Of a stretch of DNA of 8,004 nucleotides, positions 1-5,908 are shown in pieces. Under the pieces are notes generated by a model, which saw only the letters and a list, made by a program, of their open reading frames with translations, searched no databases and had not been told where the DNA came from. Origin of the DNA: Candidatus Acetothermia bacterium (GTDB lineage: Bacteria > Bipolaricaulota > Bipolaricaulia > RBG-16-55-9 > JANLFV01); contig JAPWVC010000057.1 of assembly GCA_028275195.1 (NCBI GenBank), positions 1 to 8,004 on the forward strand, read 5' to 3'. Each line of letters begins with the position of its first letter. The first letter of the stretch is position 1. Position numbers and translations under genes: made by a program.

Positions 1-495
1 GAGAGCGAACCGGACGACGATGAGCGGCTCCTGGGGCTGCTCCTTCACTAGCGGGAGCTTGTTCAAAGTGACGGTCTCCACGAGCTGTTCGATCGGCGAG
101 CTCCCCGGGATGAGGACTCCCTCCCGAACCCAGTAGTAATCGAGGACCGCGATCCCGGAGAGGGTTGCAAGCTTCATCTCCACCATCGCCCCTGGGGCGA
201 CGCAGGCCCCGGAGAAGTAGACGACATTCCCCTCGATGATCGGGATGAGGCTCTTGAACGGGGTCACGGCCTTGAGCTGGCCGAGGACCTCCGCGGGAGG
301 CAGGTTGAACTTCACCTGGAGCCCGCAGACCTCGACCCCGATATCGTTCTTGAACCTCAGGCTCACTTGGGTCCCTGTCTGGGGGCTGATCTCGCCTTGC
401 GGCTGCCGCCCGCTGGGGAAGAGGGCCGGTGCGGCGGCCAGAAGGAAGATCACCGGGATGGCGATCGCCAGGGCTTTCAGGATCCTTCTGGACAT
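1..495 (-). CDS. Secreted protein of unknown function (N-terminal 165 residues; 3' end outside window)
   Basis: I do not recognise this protein. The reading frame is open from an ATG at 495-493 to the window edge. The start is fixed by AGGAGGTGATC (509-499), a very long match to the 16S rRNA 3' end, with AGGAGG 8 nt from the ATG. Residues 1-24 form a signal peptide: basic MSRRILK, then a hydrophobic core, with likely cleavage near APA/LFPSG. The mature part alternates short hydrophobic strands with turns, for example QVSLRF (43-48), VEVCGLQVKF (54-63), NVVYFSG (90-96) and VEMKLATL (105-112). This looks like an extracellular beta-sandwich of the cohesin or Ig-like kind, but that fold guess is inference. 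Cys57 and Cys98 are the only cysteines in the visible part and could form a disulfide. The gene lies downstream of tRNA-Leu/rpiA on the same strand, separated by the antisense of tRNA-Asn. A possible -10 (TATATG, 526-521) has no convincing -35. Confidence 0.8.
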   Translation of the reverse strand, partial: MSRRILKALAIAIPVIFLLAAAPALFPSGRQPQGEISPQTGTQVSLRFKNDIGVEVCGLQVKFNLPPAEVLGQLKAVTPFKSLIPIIEGNVVYFSGACVAPGAMVEMKLATLSGIAVLDYYWVREGVLIPGSSPIEQLVETVTLNKLPLVKEQPQEPLIVVRFAL

Positions 496-498
496 CGA

Positions 499-509
499 GA
501 TCACCTCCT
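499..509 (-). promoter_or_regulatory. Strong Shine-Dalgarno of the secreted-protein gene
   Basis: On the minus strand this reads AGGAGGTGATC, an extended complement of the usual 16S rRNA 3' end. AGGAGG lies 8 nt before the ATG at 495. It fixes the start codon and suggests efficient translation. Confidence 0.8.
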
Positions 510-559
510 CTCGGTCGCCCCATATACCGAGGGTGGAGGTAGAAGTTTCGCCCTTGCCC

Positions 560-588
560 TTGACAGGCGGCTGAGGAGGGGCTATCTT
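560..588 (+). promoter_or_regulatory. Sigma70-type promoter of tRNA-Asn
   Basis: TTGACA at 560-565 and TATCTT at 583-588 are separated by 17 nt. The -35 is perfect and the -10 matches 4 of 6 consensus bases. Transcription should begin around 595-597, a few bases before the mature tRNA 5' end at 601. Confidence 0.7.
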
Positions 589-600
589 CAAGGTAGGAGA

Positions 601-675
601 TGGGGTGTAGTCCAATGGTAGGGCGCCCGGCTGTTAACCGGGAGGTTGGAGGTTCGAGTCCTCCCGCCCCAGCCA
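601..675 (+). tRNA. tRNA-Asn (anticodon GTT)
   Basis: The full cloverleaf is visible. The acceptor stem is TGGGGTG (601-607) paired with CGCCCCA (665-671), with discriminator G672 and encoded CCA (673-675). The anticodon arm CCCGG-CTGTTAA-CCGGG carries anticodon GTT at 633-635. The T arm is GGAGG-TTCGAGT-CCTCC. GTT reads AAC and AAU, so the tRNA is for asparagine. It has its own upstream promoter and opposes rpiA: the last 42 nt of rpiA (634-675) are antisense to the 3' half of this tRNA, including the anticodon. No intrinsic terminator follows, so the primary transcript probably runs on antisense to rpiA and is trimmed at the tRNA 3' end. Confidence 0.96.
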
Positions 676-1362
676 AATCCTGGAGGGGCAAACGAGCTCC
701 TCGACGGTCCCCCCCGCTCTCCCGACGATGATCCGTTCGGCCAGGCCGAGGAAGAGCCCGGACTCGACGACCCCGGGGATGAGGTCGATCTCCCGCTCTA
801 GCCTGGTGGGGTCGGCGATCTCGCCGAAGTGGCAGTCGAGGATGTAATTCCCATTGTCAGTGAGGAAGGGCTGGCTATCCTCCTCCCGCCGCACCGCGCG
901 GCAGCCGAGCCGCTCTAACCGCCGGAGCGTGGCCTCCCAGCCGAAGGGGAGGACCTCCACGGGGAGGGGGAAGGCCCCCAAGCGCTCGACCAGCTTCGTC
1001 TCATCGACGACGATGATCACCCTCTTCCCGGCGGAGGCGACGATCTTCTCCCGCAGGAGCGCCCCGCCACCGCCCTTGATCAAGTTGCAGTGGGGGTCGA
1101 CCTCATCGGCCCCGTCGATCACGAGGTCCAGCTCAGCGACCTCGGAGAAGTCGGTCAGAGTGAGCCCCAGGCTCAAAGCTAGCTCCTCGGTCCTGCGCGA
1201 GGTGGGGATACAGCGGACCCTCAGGCCGGCCCGGACGCGCTCCGCGAGCTTCTGGATCGCATAATAAACCGTCGAGCCGCTCCCAAGGCCGATGGCCATC
1301 CCTTCCTTGACATAAGCGATGGCTCGCTCCCCTGCGAGGCGCTTCAAGTTCGAGAGGTCCAT
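634..1362 (-). CDS. rpiA: Ribose-5-phosphate isomerase A
   Basis: The enzyme interconverts ribose 5-phosphate and ribulose 5-phosphate in the cytosolic non-oxidative pentose phosphate pathway. Family motifs appear in order in this 242-residue product: phosphate-binding GLGSGST (25-31), PTSRRT (53-58), DGADE (83-87), IKGGGGAL (95-102) followed by E105 and K106, and TDNGNYILD (168-176). D83, D86, K96 and E105 match the active-site Asp, Asp, Lys and Glu of E. coli RpiA. The ATG at 1362 begins MDLSNLKRLAGERA, as expected for the family. The frame is open further upstream, but that part reads through tRNA-Leu and is not coding. The SD (GGAG, 1369-1366) is only 3 nt from the ATG. The usual C-terminus would be near GTVEELV (218-224), yet the frame continues. 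Residues 230-242 (WLGREDSNLQPPG) are antisense to tRNA-Asn, and the TAA (636-634) overlaps the anticodon. The gene probably shares a transcript with tRNA-Leu. Confidence 0.93.
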   Translation of the reverse strand: MDLSNLKRLAGERAIAYVKEGMAIGLGSGSTVYYAIQKLAERVRAGLRVRCIPTSRRTEELALSLGLTLTDFSEVAELDLVIDGADEVDPHCNLIKGGGGALLREKIVASAGKRVIIVVDETKLVERLGAFPLPVEVLPFGWEATLRRLERLGCRAVRREEDSQPFLTDNGNYILDCHFGEIADPTRLEREIDLIPGVVESGLFLGLAERIIVGRAGGTVEELVCPSRIWLGREDSNLQPPG

Positions 1363-1419
1363 TAGCTCCGGATTTAAACGATAAGATAAAAAAGACTCTT
1401 GCCCCCACCCCGATCTGGC

Positions 1420-1507
1420 TGGTGCCAAGGGAGGGAGTCGAACCCTCACGGCCTTTGGGGCCACGGGATTTTGAGTCCCGCGCGTCTTCCAGTTCCGCCA
1501 CCTTGGC
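1420..1507 (-). tRNA. tRNA-Leu (anticodon CAA)
   Basis: Read on the minus strand, the acceptor stem is GCCAAGG (1507-1501) paired with CCTTGGC (1430-1424), followed by A1423 and encoded CCA (1422-1420). The anticodon arm is CGGGA-CTCAAAA-TCCCG with anticodon CAA, which reads UUG. A long class II variable arm (GGCC-CCAAA-GGCC) and a T arm GAGGG-TTCGACT-CCCTC confirm a leucine tRNA of 88 nt. rpiA starts 57 nt downstream on the same strand with no convincing terminator between, so the two may be co-transcribed and separated by tRNA processing. Confidence 0.96.
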
Positions 1508-1517
1508 CCAATTTTTG

Positions 1518-1545
1518 ATTATACCCCCTCGCCTCAGGCTGTCAA
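1518..1545 (-). promoter_or_regulatory. Consensus sigma70 promoter of tRNA-Leu (and probably rpiA)
   Basis: On the minus strand a perfect TTGACA (1545-1540) is followed after 16 nt by a perfect TATAAT (1523-1518). Transcription should start near 1511, just ahead of the tRNA 5' end at 1507. Confidence 0.85.
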
Positions 1546-1553
1546 CCCCGAAC

Positions 1554-1567
1554 CCAGCCCCGGCTGG
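1554..1567. repeat. Short inverted repeat between divergent promoters
   Basis: CCAGCC (1554-1559) and GGCTGG (1562-1567) are perfect inverted arms with a 2-nt centre. The repeat sits between the -35 of the tRNA-Leu promoter and the start of the divergent plus-strand cassette. It could be an operator, but GC-rich arms this short may also arise by chance. Confidence 0.35.
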
Positions 1568-1570
1568 CGG

Positions 1571-1599
1571 TAGCAATAAGGGCAAAGATGGGCTAAAAT
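1571..1599 (+). promoter_or_regulatory. Possible promoter of the 1598-2609 cassette
   Basis: TAAAAT (1594-1599) is a good -10, 5 of 6 consensus bases. The hexamer 17 nt upstream, TAGCAA (1571-1576), matches the -35 consensus at only 3 of 6. A start near 1606 would place the ATG at 1598 outside the mRNA and favour the in-frame ATG at 1655. Confidence 0.35.
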
Positions 1600-2083
1600 G
1601 ACAACGGTCAAGGTCCCTAAATTCGGTGGTAAGATTGGTGCGGAGGCCGAGAGCATGGAGGAGAACCTAGTCGAGCTCGCCCGGTTGGCCTATGGGGAGC
1701 ATATCGTTCGGTGCAATGAGGAGGCCCCGGAGAGGGTCGCCCCCCTCCTGATGCTGGACGGGGAGGAGGCCCGAGCACGGAAGTGGCTGGCCTTCGCCAA
1801 GGCCAAGCGGACTGGGGACAAACAGGCTGTGCGCGGGCTGCTCGTCTACCTTTACAGCAACTATTCCGGCGAGCTAGACCGCGTGAAGAAGCGCTGGCTG
1901 ATCGCCAAGATCGAGCGGGGCGAGATCACCTTAAAGAACCTGACCTTCGAGATGCTCCAGGGGACTCACCTCGAGTGGCGCTACATCCGGAAGCTCGTGG
2001 GGAAGGAGATCAACTCGACCCGGGAGAAGCGCCGGATCAGGGAGATCTATGAGCAGATGGAGCTCGCTCCAGCGGAGGTATGA
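1598..2083 (+). CDS. Uncharacterised charged helical protein, first gene of a two-gene cassette
   Basis: I do not recognise this 161-residue protein. It has no signal peptide and no membrane segment. It is rich in Glu, Lys, Arg and Leu and is probably alpha-helical. A basic stretch DRVKKRWLIAKIERGE (94-109) leads into LTFEMLQGTHLEWRYIRKLV (115-134), which vaguely resembles a helix-turn-helix, and then into a charged C-terminal helix with REKRRIREIYEQM (142-154). The coding frame is credible because most codons end in G or C and it runs unbroken. The ATG at 1598 is the first possible start after an in-frame TAA at 1577, but it has no good SD. The in-frame ATG at 1655 (residue 20) has GGAGG at 1642-1646, 8 nt away, and may be the true start, giving 142 residues. 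The next gene starts 4 nt after this stop, so the two are almost certainly co-transcribed and translationally coupled. A nucleic-acid-binding or sigma-like partner of the downstream protein is possible but unproven. Confidence 0.72.
   Translation: MTTVKVPKFGGKIGAEAESMEENLVELARLAYGEHIVRCNEEAPERVAPLLMLDGEEARARKWLAFAKAKRTGDKQAVRGLLVYLYSNYSGELDRVKKRWLIAKIERGEITLKNLTFEMLQGTHLEWRYIRKLVGKEINSTREKRRIREIYEQMELAPAEV
1642..1646 (+). promoter_or_regulatory. Shine-Dalgarno supporting an alternative start at 1655
   Basis: GGAGG lies 8 nt before the in-frame ATG at 1655, whereas the ATG at 1598 has no comparable site. It argues for a shorter form of the first cassette protein. Confidence 0.45.
2074..2078 (+). 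promoter_or_regulatory. Shine-Dalgarno deciding the start at 2088
   Basis: GGAGG within the last codons of the upstream gene lies 9 nt before the ATG at 2088. The in-frame ATG at 2049 would overlap the upstream gene by 35 nt and has no such site at the right spacing. Confidence 0.6.
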
Positions 2084-2087
2084 GGGG

Positions 2088-2609
2088 ATGGGCGAGGGGT
2101 TCTTTCGTGAGTTATTCCAGAAGCCCGCAGAGATGGAGTATAGCTACCATCCTTCGGAGCGGGTCCTGAGGGCCTACCTCAGTGGGGCGCTGGGGGATGA
2201 GTGGCACTTCGACCAGGAGTTCCTTCCCAAGCTCCGCCGGGCCGACCTCGATGGCGACTGGGGGCTCTCGGAGGTCTCAATACACCTCCTGACCTGCGAC
2301 CATTGCTCAGCGCGGGTAGCCCAGCTCCGCGCGGAGGAGGTGGCAACCCTCGAGGAGGGCCGGGCTCGGGAATACTTCTTCTCTTGGCTTCGAGCTCTGG
2401 CAAGGCTCGCCTCCTGGCTCATCCTGGGCCAGAGGATGGAGAGGGGGTGCGAGCTACCAACCCGGCCGTGGCCGGCAGAGCAACTCCTCAGCGTCGGGCT
2501 CGCCAGCCTAGAGTTCCCGCTGCTGGCCTTCAGCGCCCCCTTAGGGGTATCGGCCCTCTCACCGGTCAATCTGAACCTCTTCCATCAGCGGCTCCGCAGC
2601 GGGCTATGA
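2088..2609 (+). CDS. Putative zinc-finger (anti-sigma-like) protein
   Basis: This 173-residue protein carries ERVLRAYLSGAL (24-35) and, about 30 residues later, SIHLLTCDHCSARVAQLR (64-81). The spacing H66-x3-C70-x2-C73 is the metal-binding signature of anti-sigma factor zinc fingers (ZAS type). In that family an upstream His or Cys completes the site, and H40 or H21 could serve here. Two mildly hydrophobic stretches follow: about 97-114 (FFSWLRALARLASWLILG) and 133-156. They may be amphipathic or membrane-associated, but neither is a convincing transmembrane helix. The start at 2088 follows the previous stop by 4 nt and has SD GGAGG (2074-2078); an in-frame ATG at 2049 would add 13 residues. 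The partner gene is not a recognisable sigma factor, so an anti-sigma role is inference from the motif alone. The last 44 nt overlap the end of rsmA on the other strand. Confidence 0.75.
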   Translation: MGEGFFRELFQKPAEMEYSYHPSERVLRAYLSGALGDEWHFDQEFLPKLRRADLDGDWGLSEVSIHLLTCDHCSARVAQLRAEEVATLEEGRAREYFFSWLRALARLASWLILGQRMERGCELPTRPWPAEQLLSVGLASLEFPLLAFSAPLGVSALSPVNLNLFHQRLRSGL

Positions 2610-3474
2610 TCTGAGCGACGGCTCGGGCCAGGCAGTCGAACTCCGCAAGCGAGAGGCTCTCCCCCCGTCGGTGTGGGTCGATTCTCGCCTCTCTTAGGGC
2701 TAGGAGCACGGCCTCCTCTTCCAAGGCCAGGAAGGGCGAGCGGATCAAGGCTTGTTTGATCGTCTTCCGCCTCAGGTTGAAGGCCGCTCGGACCACCCTC
2801 GAGAAGACCTCCAAATCAGCCTCGATCCGGGGCCGTGCTAGGAAAGCCAATCGGATCAACGCGGAGTCGACCTCCGGCGGAGGGAAGAAGACGGTCCGGG
2901 GGACCTTGGCCAAGAGCTCCACATCGGCGACCGCCTGGAGCTGGACCCCCAGGGCCGAGGCCCGCGGCCCCGGCGGGGCGGCGAGCCGCTCGGCCAATTC
3001 ATGCTGGACCATCAAGATCGCGGAAGTGAGGCGCCCCCGGGCAGCTAAGAGCATCTCCAGGATCGGCGAGGTGATCTGATAGGGGAGGTTCCCGACGACC
3101 TTGGCCTGGGTCAGTCCGAAGATAGAACGCCGCGCGGAGATCAGCCCCGCCAGGTCAAGCTCGAGGAAGTCTTGCTGGAGGACCTCGACATTCGTGGAGC
3201 CGCTCGCGGCCAGATTCGCCCGGAGGACTTCGGCCAGCTTAGGGTCGAGCTCCACAGCAATGACCCGTCCAGCGCGGGCCGCGAGAGCTAAGGTCAGGGT
3301 CCCCAAGCCCGCGCCGGGCTCGATGACAAGGTCACTTACCGCAAGCTCAGCAGCTGCGATGATCTTCTTCAGGACATTCTCGTCACAGAGGAAGTGCTGG
3401 CCGAGGGCCTTCCTCAGCCTCAGCCCGTGCTCCTGGAGGAGCCTGGCGATCACACTCGGCGCGGTCAGGTTCAT
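2566..3474 (-). CDS. rsmA: 16S rRNA dimethyladenosine transferase RsmA (KsgA)
   Basis: RsmA uses S-adenosylmethionine to dimethylate two adjacent adenosines in the 3'-terminal hairpin of 16S rRNA, a late step in 30S assembly. The 302-residue length is typical. Family motifs are in place: RKALGQHFL (21-29), motif I EPGAGLGTLT (52-61), the acidic end of the next strand VELD (74-77, E75 being the likely ribose-binding residue), motif IV NLPYQITSPIL (129-139), and a C-terminal helical domain with NLRRKTIKQAL. The ATG at 3474 gives the normal N-terminus. An in-frame ATG at 3552 would overlap cobA and encode residues foreign to the family. The SD is weak (only GGGG about 9 nt upstream). The gene begins 43 nt after the cobA stop and is probably the last gene of the btu operon. 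Its 3' end overlaps the converging zinc-finger gene by 44 bp. Confidence 0.95.
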   Translation of the reverse strand: MNLTAPSVIARLLQEHGLRLRKALGQHFLCDENVLKKIIAAAELAVSDLVIEPGAGLGTLTLALAARAGRVIAVELDPKLAEVLRANLAASGSTNVEVLQQDFLELDLAGLISARRSIFGLTQAKVVGNLPYQITSPILEMLLAARGRLTSAILMVQHELAERLAAPPGPRASALGVQLQAVADVELLAKVPRTVFFPPPEVDSALIRLAFLARPRIEADLEVFSRVVRAAFNLRRKTIKQALIRSPFLALEEEAVLLALREARIDPHRRGESLSLAEFDCLARAVAQIIARCGAADGRGSD

Positions 3475-3517
3475 CGCCGAAACCCCAAGATCAGCGCTAA
3501 ATGGGCCTTTCCGGATT

Positions 3518-4063
3518 CTAATACTCGATCCCTTTCCGTGCTTTGATCCCACGGTCGTAGGGGTGCTTGATCTTCTTGACTTCGGTCACGAGGTCGGCTA
3601 TAGCCTCGAGCTCCGGGAGGCGCGCATGGCTCCCGGTCAGGACGACCTCCGTCTTGGGGGCCTTCCGCTCCAGAAGTCCTAAGATATCCTCGACAGCCAG
3701 GACTCCGAGCGAGACGGCATAGAGGATCTCATCCAGGATCACCAAATCATACTTCCCTGAGGAGATTGCCTCCCGCGAGGCCGCGAGCGCCCTCTGCCCC
3801 ACCTCTTTCTGTTCCGGGGTCGGCTTGCCGATGATCCAGTCGGAGACGCCGAACTGCTCATAGGAAAAGCGCTCGAAGCGCTGGAGCGCGATCAGCTCGC
3901 CGTATTCCTGGAAGCCGGACTTGCTCCCCCCTTTGAAGAATTGGATCAGATGGACCCGAAAGCCATGGCCCAGGGCCCGGAGGGCCATTCCCAGGGCCGC
4001 GGTCGTCTTCCCCTTCCCATCGCCCCAGTAGAGGCTAATCAGGCCCAGCTCATCCTCTGGCAT
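3518..4063 (-). CDS. cobA: Corrinoid adenosyltransferase (CobA/CobO/BtuR family)
   Basis: The enzyme transfers the 5'-deoxyadenosyl group of ATP to the cobalt of cob(I)alamin or cob(I)yrinic acid a,c-diamide, making the coenzyme form of B12 in the cytosol. The 181-residue product has the family's P-loop at the N-terminus (GDGKGKTT, 14-21), a Walker B-like VILDE (108-112), VVLTGSHARLPEL near the C-terminus and a basic C-terminal tail (HPYDRGIKARKGIEY). Length and motif order fit BtuR/CobO. The ATG at 4063 has AGGAGG 7 nt upstream and overlaps the end of the ABC ATPase gene by 14 nt, so translation should be coupled. Placement directly after a corrinoid-type importer indicates salvage: imported corrinoid is adenosylated on arrival. 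btuR or cobO would be equally acceptable symbols. Confidence 0.93.
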   Translation of the reverse strand: MPEDELGLISLYWGDGKGKTTAALGMALRALGHGFRVHLIQFFKGGSKSGFQEYGELIALQRFERFSYEQFGVSDWIIGKPTPEQKEVGQRALAASREAISSGKYDLVILDEILYAVSLGVLAVEDILGLLERKAPKTEVVLTGSHARLPELEAIADLVTEVKKIKHPYDRGIKARKGIEY

Positions 4064-4889
4064 CTTCTCCCTCCTGCGATCTTGGGAGCCCCTGGCGGGC
4101 CCGGACTGGAGGGATGAGCTGGACCTGGGGCGCGCCGGTCAGCGGGCTCCGCGCGACGGCCACTTCGACCCCGAAGGCCTCCTTGATTCTCTCGGGGGTG
4201 AGGACCTCCTCCGGCCGGCCGAGCGCGAGAATTCGGCCTCGGTGCAGGAGGGCCATCCGGTCGGCATAGTGGGCCGCGAGGTTGAGGTCGTGGAGGGCCA
4301 TGATCACTGTTAAGCCCGCGTTCGCCCGCTCGCGGATGATCTCCATGATCTCGAGCTGGTAGTTGATGTCGAGGTGGGCCGTCGGCTCATCGAGGAGGAG
4401 GGCCTTCGGCTCCTGTGCGAGCGCTATCGCTAAGAAGGCACGCTGCCGCTCACCACCAGAGAGGGTGGAGATCGGCCGGTGGGCGAACTCCTCGAGATGG
4501 GTCAGCTCCATCGCCCGCTGGACCGCGTCGTAGTCCTTGGGGCCGAGCCGCTCGAGCCGCCCGAGATGGGGGAGCCTTCCTAACTCGACCAGCTCCCGGA
4601 CGGTGAAGTCGAACCCCACATGCCGCTCCTGCTCCACCGCTCCGAGCAGGCGGGCCAGCTCCCGGGGAGTGAGCCTTGCTAGCGGGAGGCGCGCCTCCTT
4701 GAAGTCGAGGTAGATCGCCCCCCGCGTCGGCCTTAAGATCCCGGCGATATTGCGGAGGAGGGTCGACTTCCCGCTCCCGTTCGGGCCGACGAGCGCGAGG
4801 ATCTCCCCATCGCCCAGCTCGAGGGTGATCCCCTCCAGGACCGGCTGGCTGTCGTAGGCGAAGCCCAGGTTCTGGAGCGAGATCTTCAT
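4050..4889 (-). CDS. btuD: ABC transporter ATPase of the corrinoid/siderophore importer (BtuD type)
   Basis: This cytoplasmic ATPase powers import through the neighbouring FecCD-type permease. The 279-residue product has all ABC landmarks: Walker A GPNGSGKST (35-43), Q-loop region around AVEQERH (84-90), signature LSGGERQR (143-150), Walker B LLLDEPT (164-170), D-loop HLD (172-174) and switch His200. The pattern matches the BtuD/FhuC/FepC subfamily. The ATG at 4889 overlaps the permease stop as ATGA, and GGAGGTGA lies 7 nt upstream. The C-terminal tail after about residue 245 is family-variable. Siderophore or haem systems share this architecture. Corrinoid is preferred because cobA follows directly, but the ATPase alone does not define the substrate. 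Confidence 0.93.
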   Translation of the reverse strand: MKISLQNLGFAYDSQPVLEGITLELGDGEILALVGPNGSGKSTLLRNIAGILRPTRGAIYLDFKEARLPLARLTPRELARLLGAVEQERHVGFDFTVRELVELGRLPHLGRLERLGPKDYDAVQRAMELTHLEEFAHRPISTLSGGERQRAFLAIALAQEPKALLLDEPTAHLDINYQLEIMEIIRERANAGLTVIMALHDLNLAAHYADRMALLHRGRILALGRPEEVLTPERIKEAFGVEVAVARSPLTGAPQVQLIPPVRARQGLPRSQEGEDARG

Positions 4890-5908
4890 CTCATCTCACC
4901 TCCGGGCCGGGTGCGCAAGAGGTAGAGGAAGAAAGGGGCTCCAATGAGGGCGGTGATGACCCCGAGGGGTAGCTCCGCCGGGCGCATCACGGTCCTCGCG
5001 GCGGCGTCGGCCCAGATCAGGAAGATCCCCCCGGCGAGGGCTGAGGCGGGGAGGAGGGAACGGTGGTCCGGCCCGAGGATGAGCCGGATGATGTGGGGCG
5101 TGATCAGGCCGACGAACCCGATCGTCCCGGCGAAGGCGACCGCGGTGGAGGTGAGGAGGGTCGTCACGCCCAGGAGGGCCTTCTTGAAGTGCTCCGGCTC
5201 GAGCCCGAGGTGCTGGGCCCCCTCCTCGCCCAAGGCCAGGGCGTTCAGCTCGCGGGCCATGACCTGGAGGAGCAGCAGCCCCAGCGCGGCCACGGGGAGC
5301 ATCGCCCAGAGGTAGGGCCAGCTCGCCCGCCCCAGGCTCCCCATCCCCCAGAAGAGGATCTCGCTCAGCCGGCGGTCCCCAGCGGTGAAGAAGATGATGA
5401 AGCTCGTGACCGAGGCGAAGGCCGCGCCCAGGGCCACACCGGCCAGGATCAGGCTGAAGGGCGAGGTCCGGGGGGTGCTCCTCCCGGGCTGGGCCCTGGT
5501 CTTGGCCAATTGATAGACGAGCGAGGCGGCCAGGAGCCCGCCGAGGAAGGCCCCCAGAGGGAGGGCCACGGGGGAGGCACGCCTCCCGAGCCCGAGCGCG
5601 ATCACGATCGCCGCGCCGGTGGTGGCCCCGCCCGCGATCCCCAGGATGTAGGGGTCAGCGAGGGGGTTCCGGAAGAGGCCCTGGAGGGCCGCCCCGGCCA
5701 GGGCCAGGGCCCCTCCGACCGCGAAGCCCAGGAGGGCCCTGGGGAGCCGGATCTCCCGGACGATCGCGCTCTGGAGGCTCCCGTCCGGGCGGAAGATCAG
5801 CGCTAGGCTCTCCCCCAAGGGGATGGGCACTGGCCCGAGGATCACGGCCCCGAGGAGGCTGGCGAGGGCCAAGCTCCCTAAGACCGCGAAGGTCAGGCCC
5901 TTACCCAC
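4886..5908 (-). CDS. btuC: ABC transporter permease, FecCD/BtuC family
   Basis: This inner-membrane channel subunit should form a homodimer and dock with two ATPases and one binding protein. The product is 340 residues of mostly hydrophobic helices, about ten as in BtuC. Family motifs include RLPR (54-57), LQGLFRNPLADPYILGIAGG (75-94), the coupling region LNALALGEEGAQHLGL (221-236) and GLITPHIIR (267-275). I chose the GTG at 5908 because GGAGG (5919-5915) lies 6 nt upstream and the first transmembrane helix starts shortly after. An in-frame ATG at 5995 would add 29 basic, serine-rich residues that only mirror the end of btuF. The GTG overlaps the btuF stop by 8 nt, and the stop overlaps the btuD start by 4 nt. 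The family also moves siderophores and haem; corrinoid is inferred from cobA. Confidence 0.93.
   Translation of the reverse strand: MGKGLTFAVLGSLALASLLGAVILGPVPIPLGESLALIFRPDGSLQSAIVREIRLPRALLGFAVGGALALAGAALQGLFRNPLADPYILGIAGGATTGAAIVIALGLGRRASPVALPLGAFLGGLLAASLVYQLAKTRAQPGRSTPRTSPFSLILAGVALGAAFASVTSFIIFFTAGDRRLSEILFWGMGSLGRASWPYLWAMLPVAALGLLLLQVMARELNALALGEEGAQHLGLEPEHFKKALLGVTTLLTSTAVAFAGTIGFVGLITPHIIRLILGPDHRSLLPASALAGGIFLIWADAAARTVMRPAELPLGVITALIGAPFFLYLLRTRPGGEMR

Noticed and set aside
236..621. Plus-strand frames of 112 and 84 residues
   Set aside because: They are antisense to the signal-peptide protein, which has a strong SD and coherent codon use. One also runs into tRNA-Asn.
1389..1419. 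Run of T after tRNA-Leu (minus strand) as an intrinsic terminator
   Set aside because: Six T residues are present, but no stable GC stem lies before them, so read-through into rpiA is more likely.
1363..1585. Longer rpiA N-terminus from an ATG at 1464, and a 150-residue minus-strand frame at 1133-1585
   Set aside because: Both read through tRNA-Leu and give typical tRNA-shadow peptides (VAELEDARDSKS). RpiA's family N-terminus begins at 1362.
2174..2569. 131-residue minus-strand frame opposite the zinc-finger gene
   Set aside because: It is Ser/Arg/Ala-rich with no motif. The plus frame carries H-x3-C-x2-C and an SD.
3475..3552. Longer RsmA from an ATG at 3552
   Set aside because: It would overlap cobA, and the extra 26 residues do not belong to the family's N-terminus.
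5063..5806. 247-residue plus-strand frame opposite btuC
   Set aside because: It is a Gly/Glu/Pro/Arg-rich antisense frame caused by GC-rich codons, with no motifs and a well-supported gene on the other strand.
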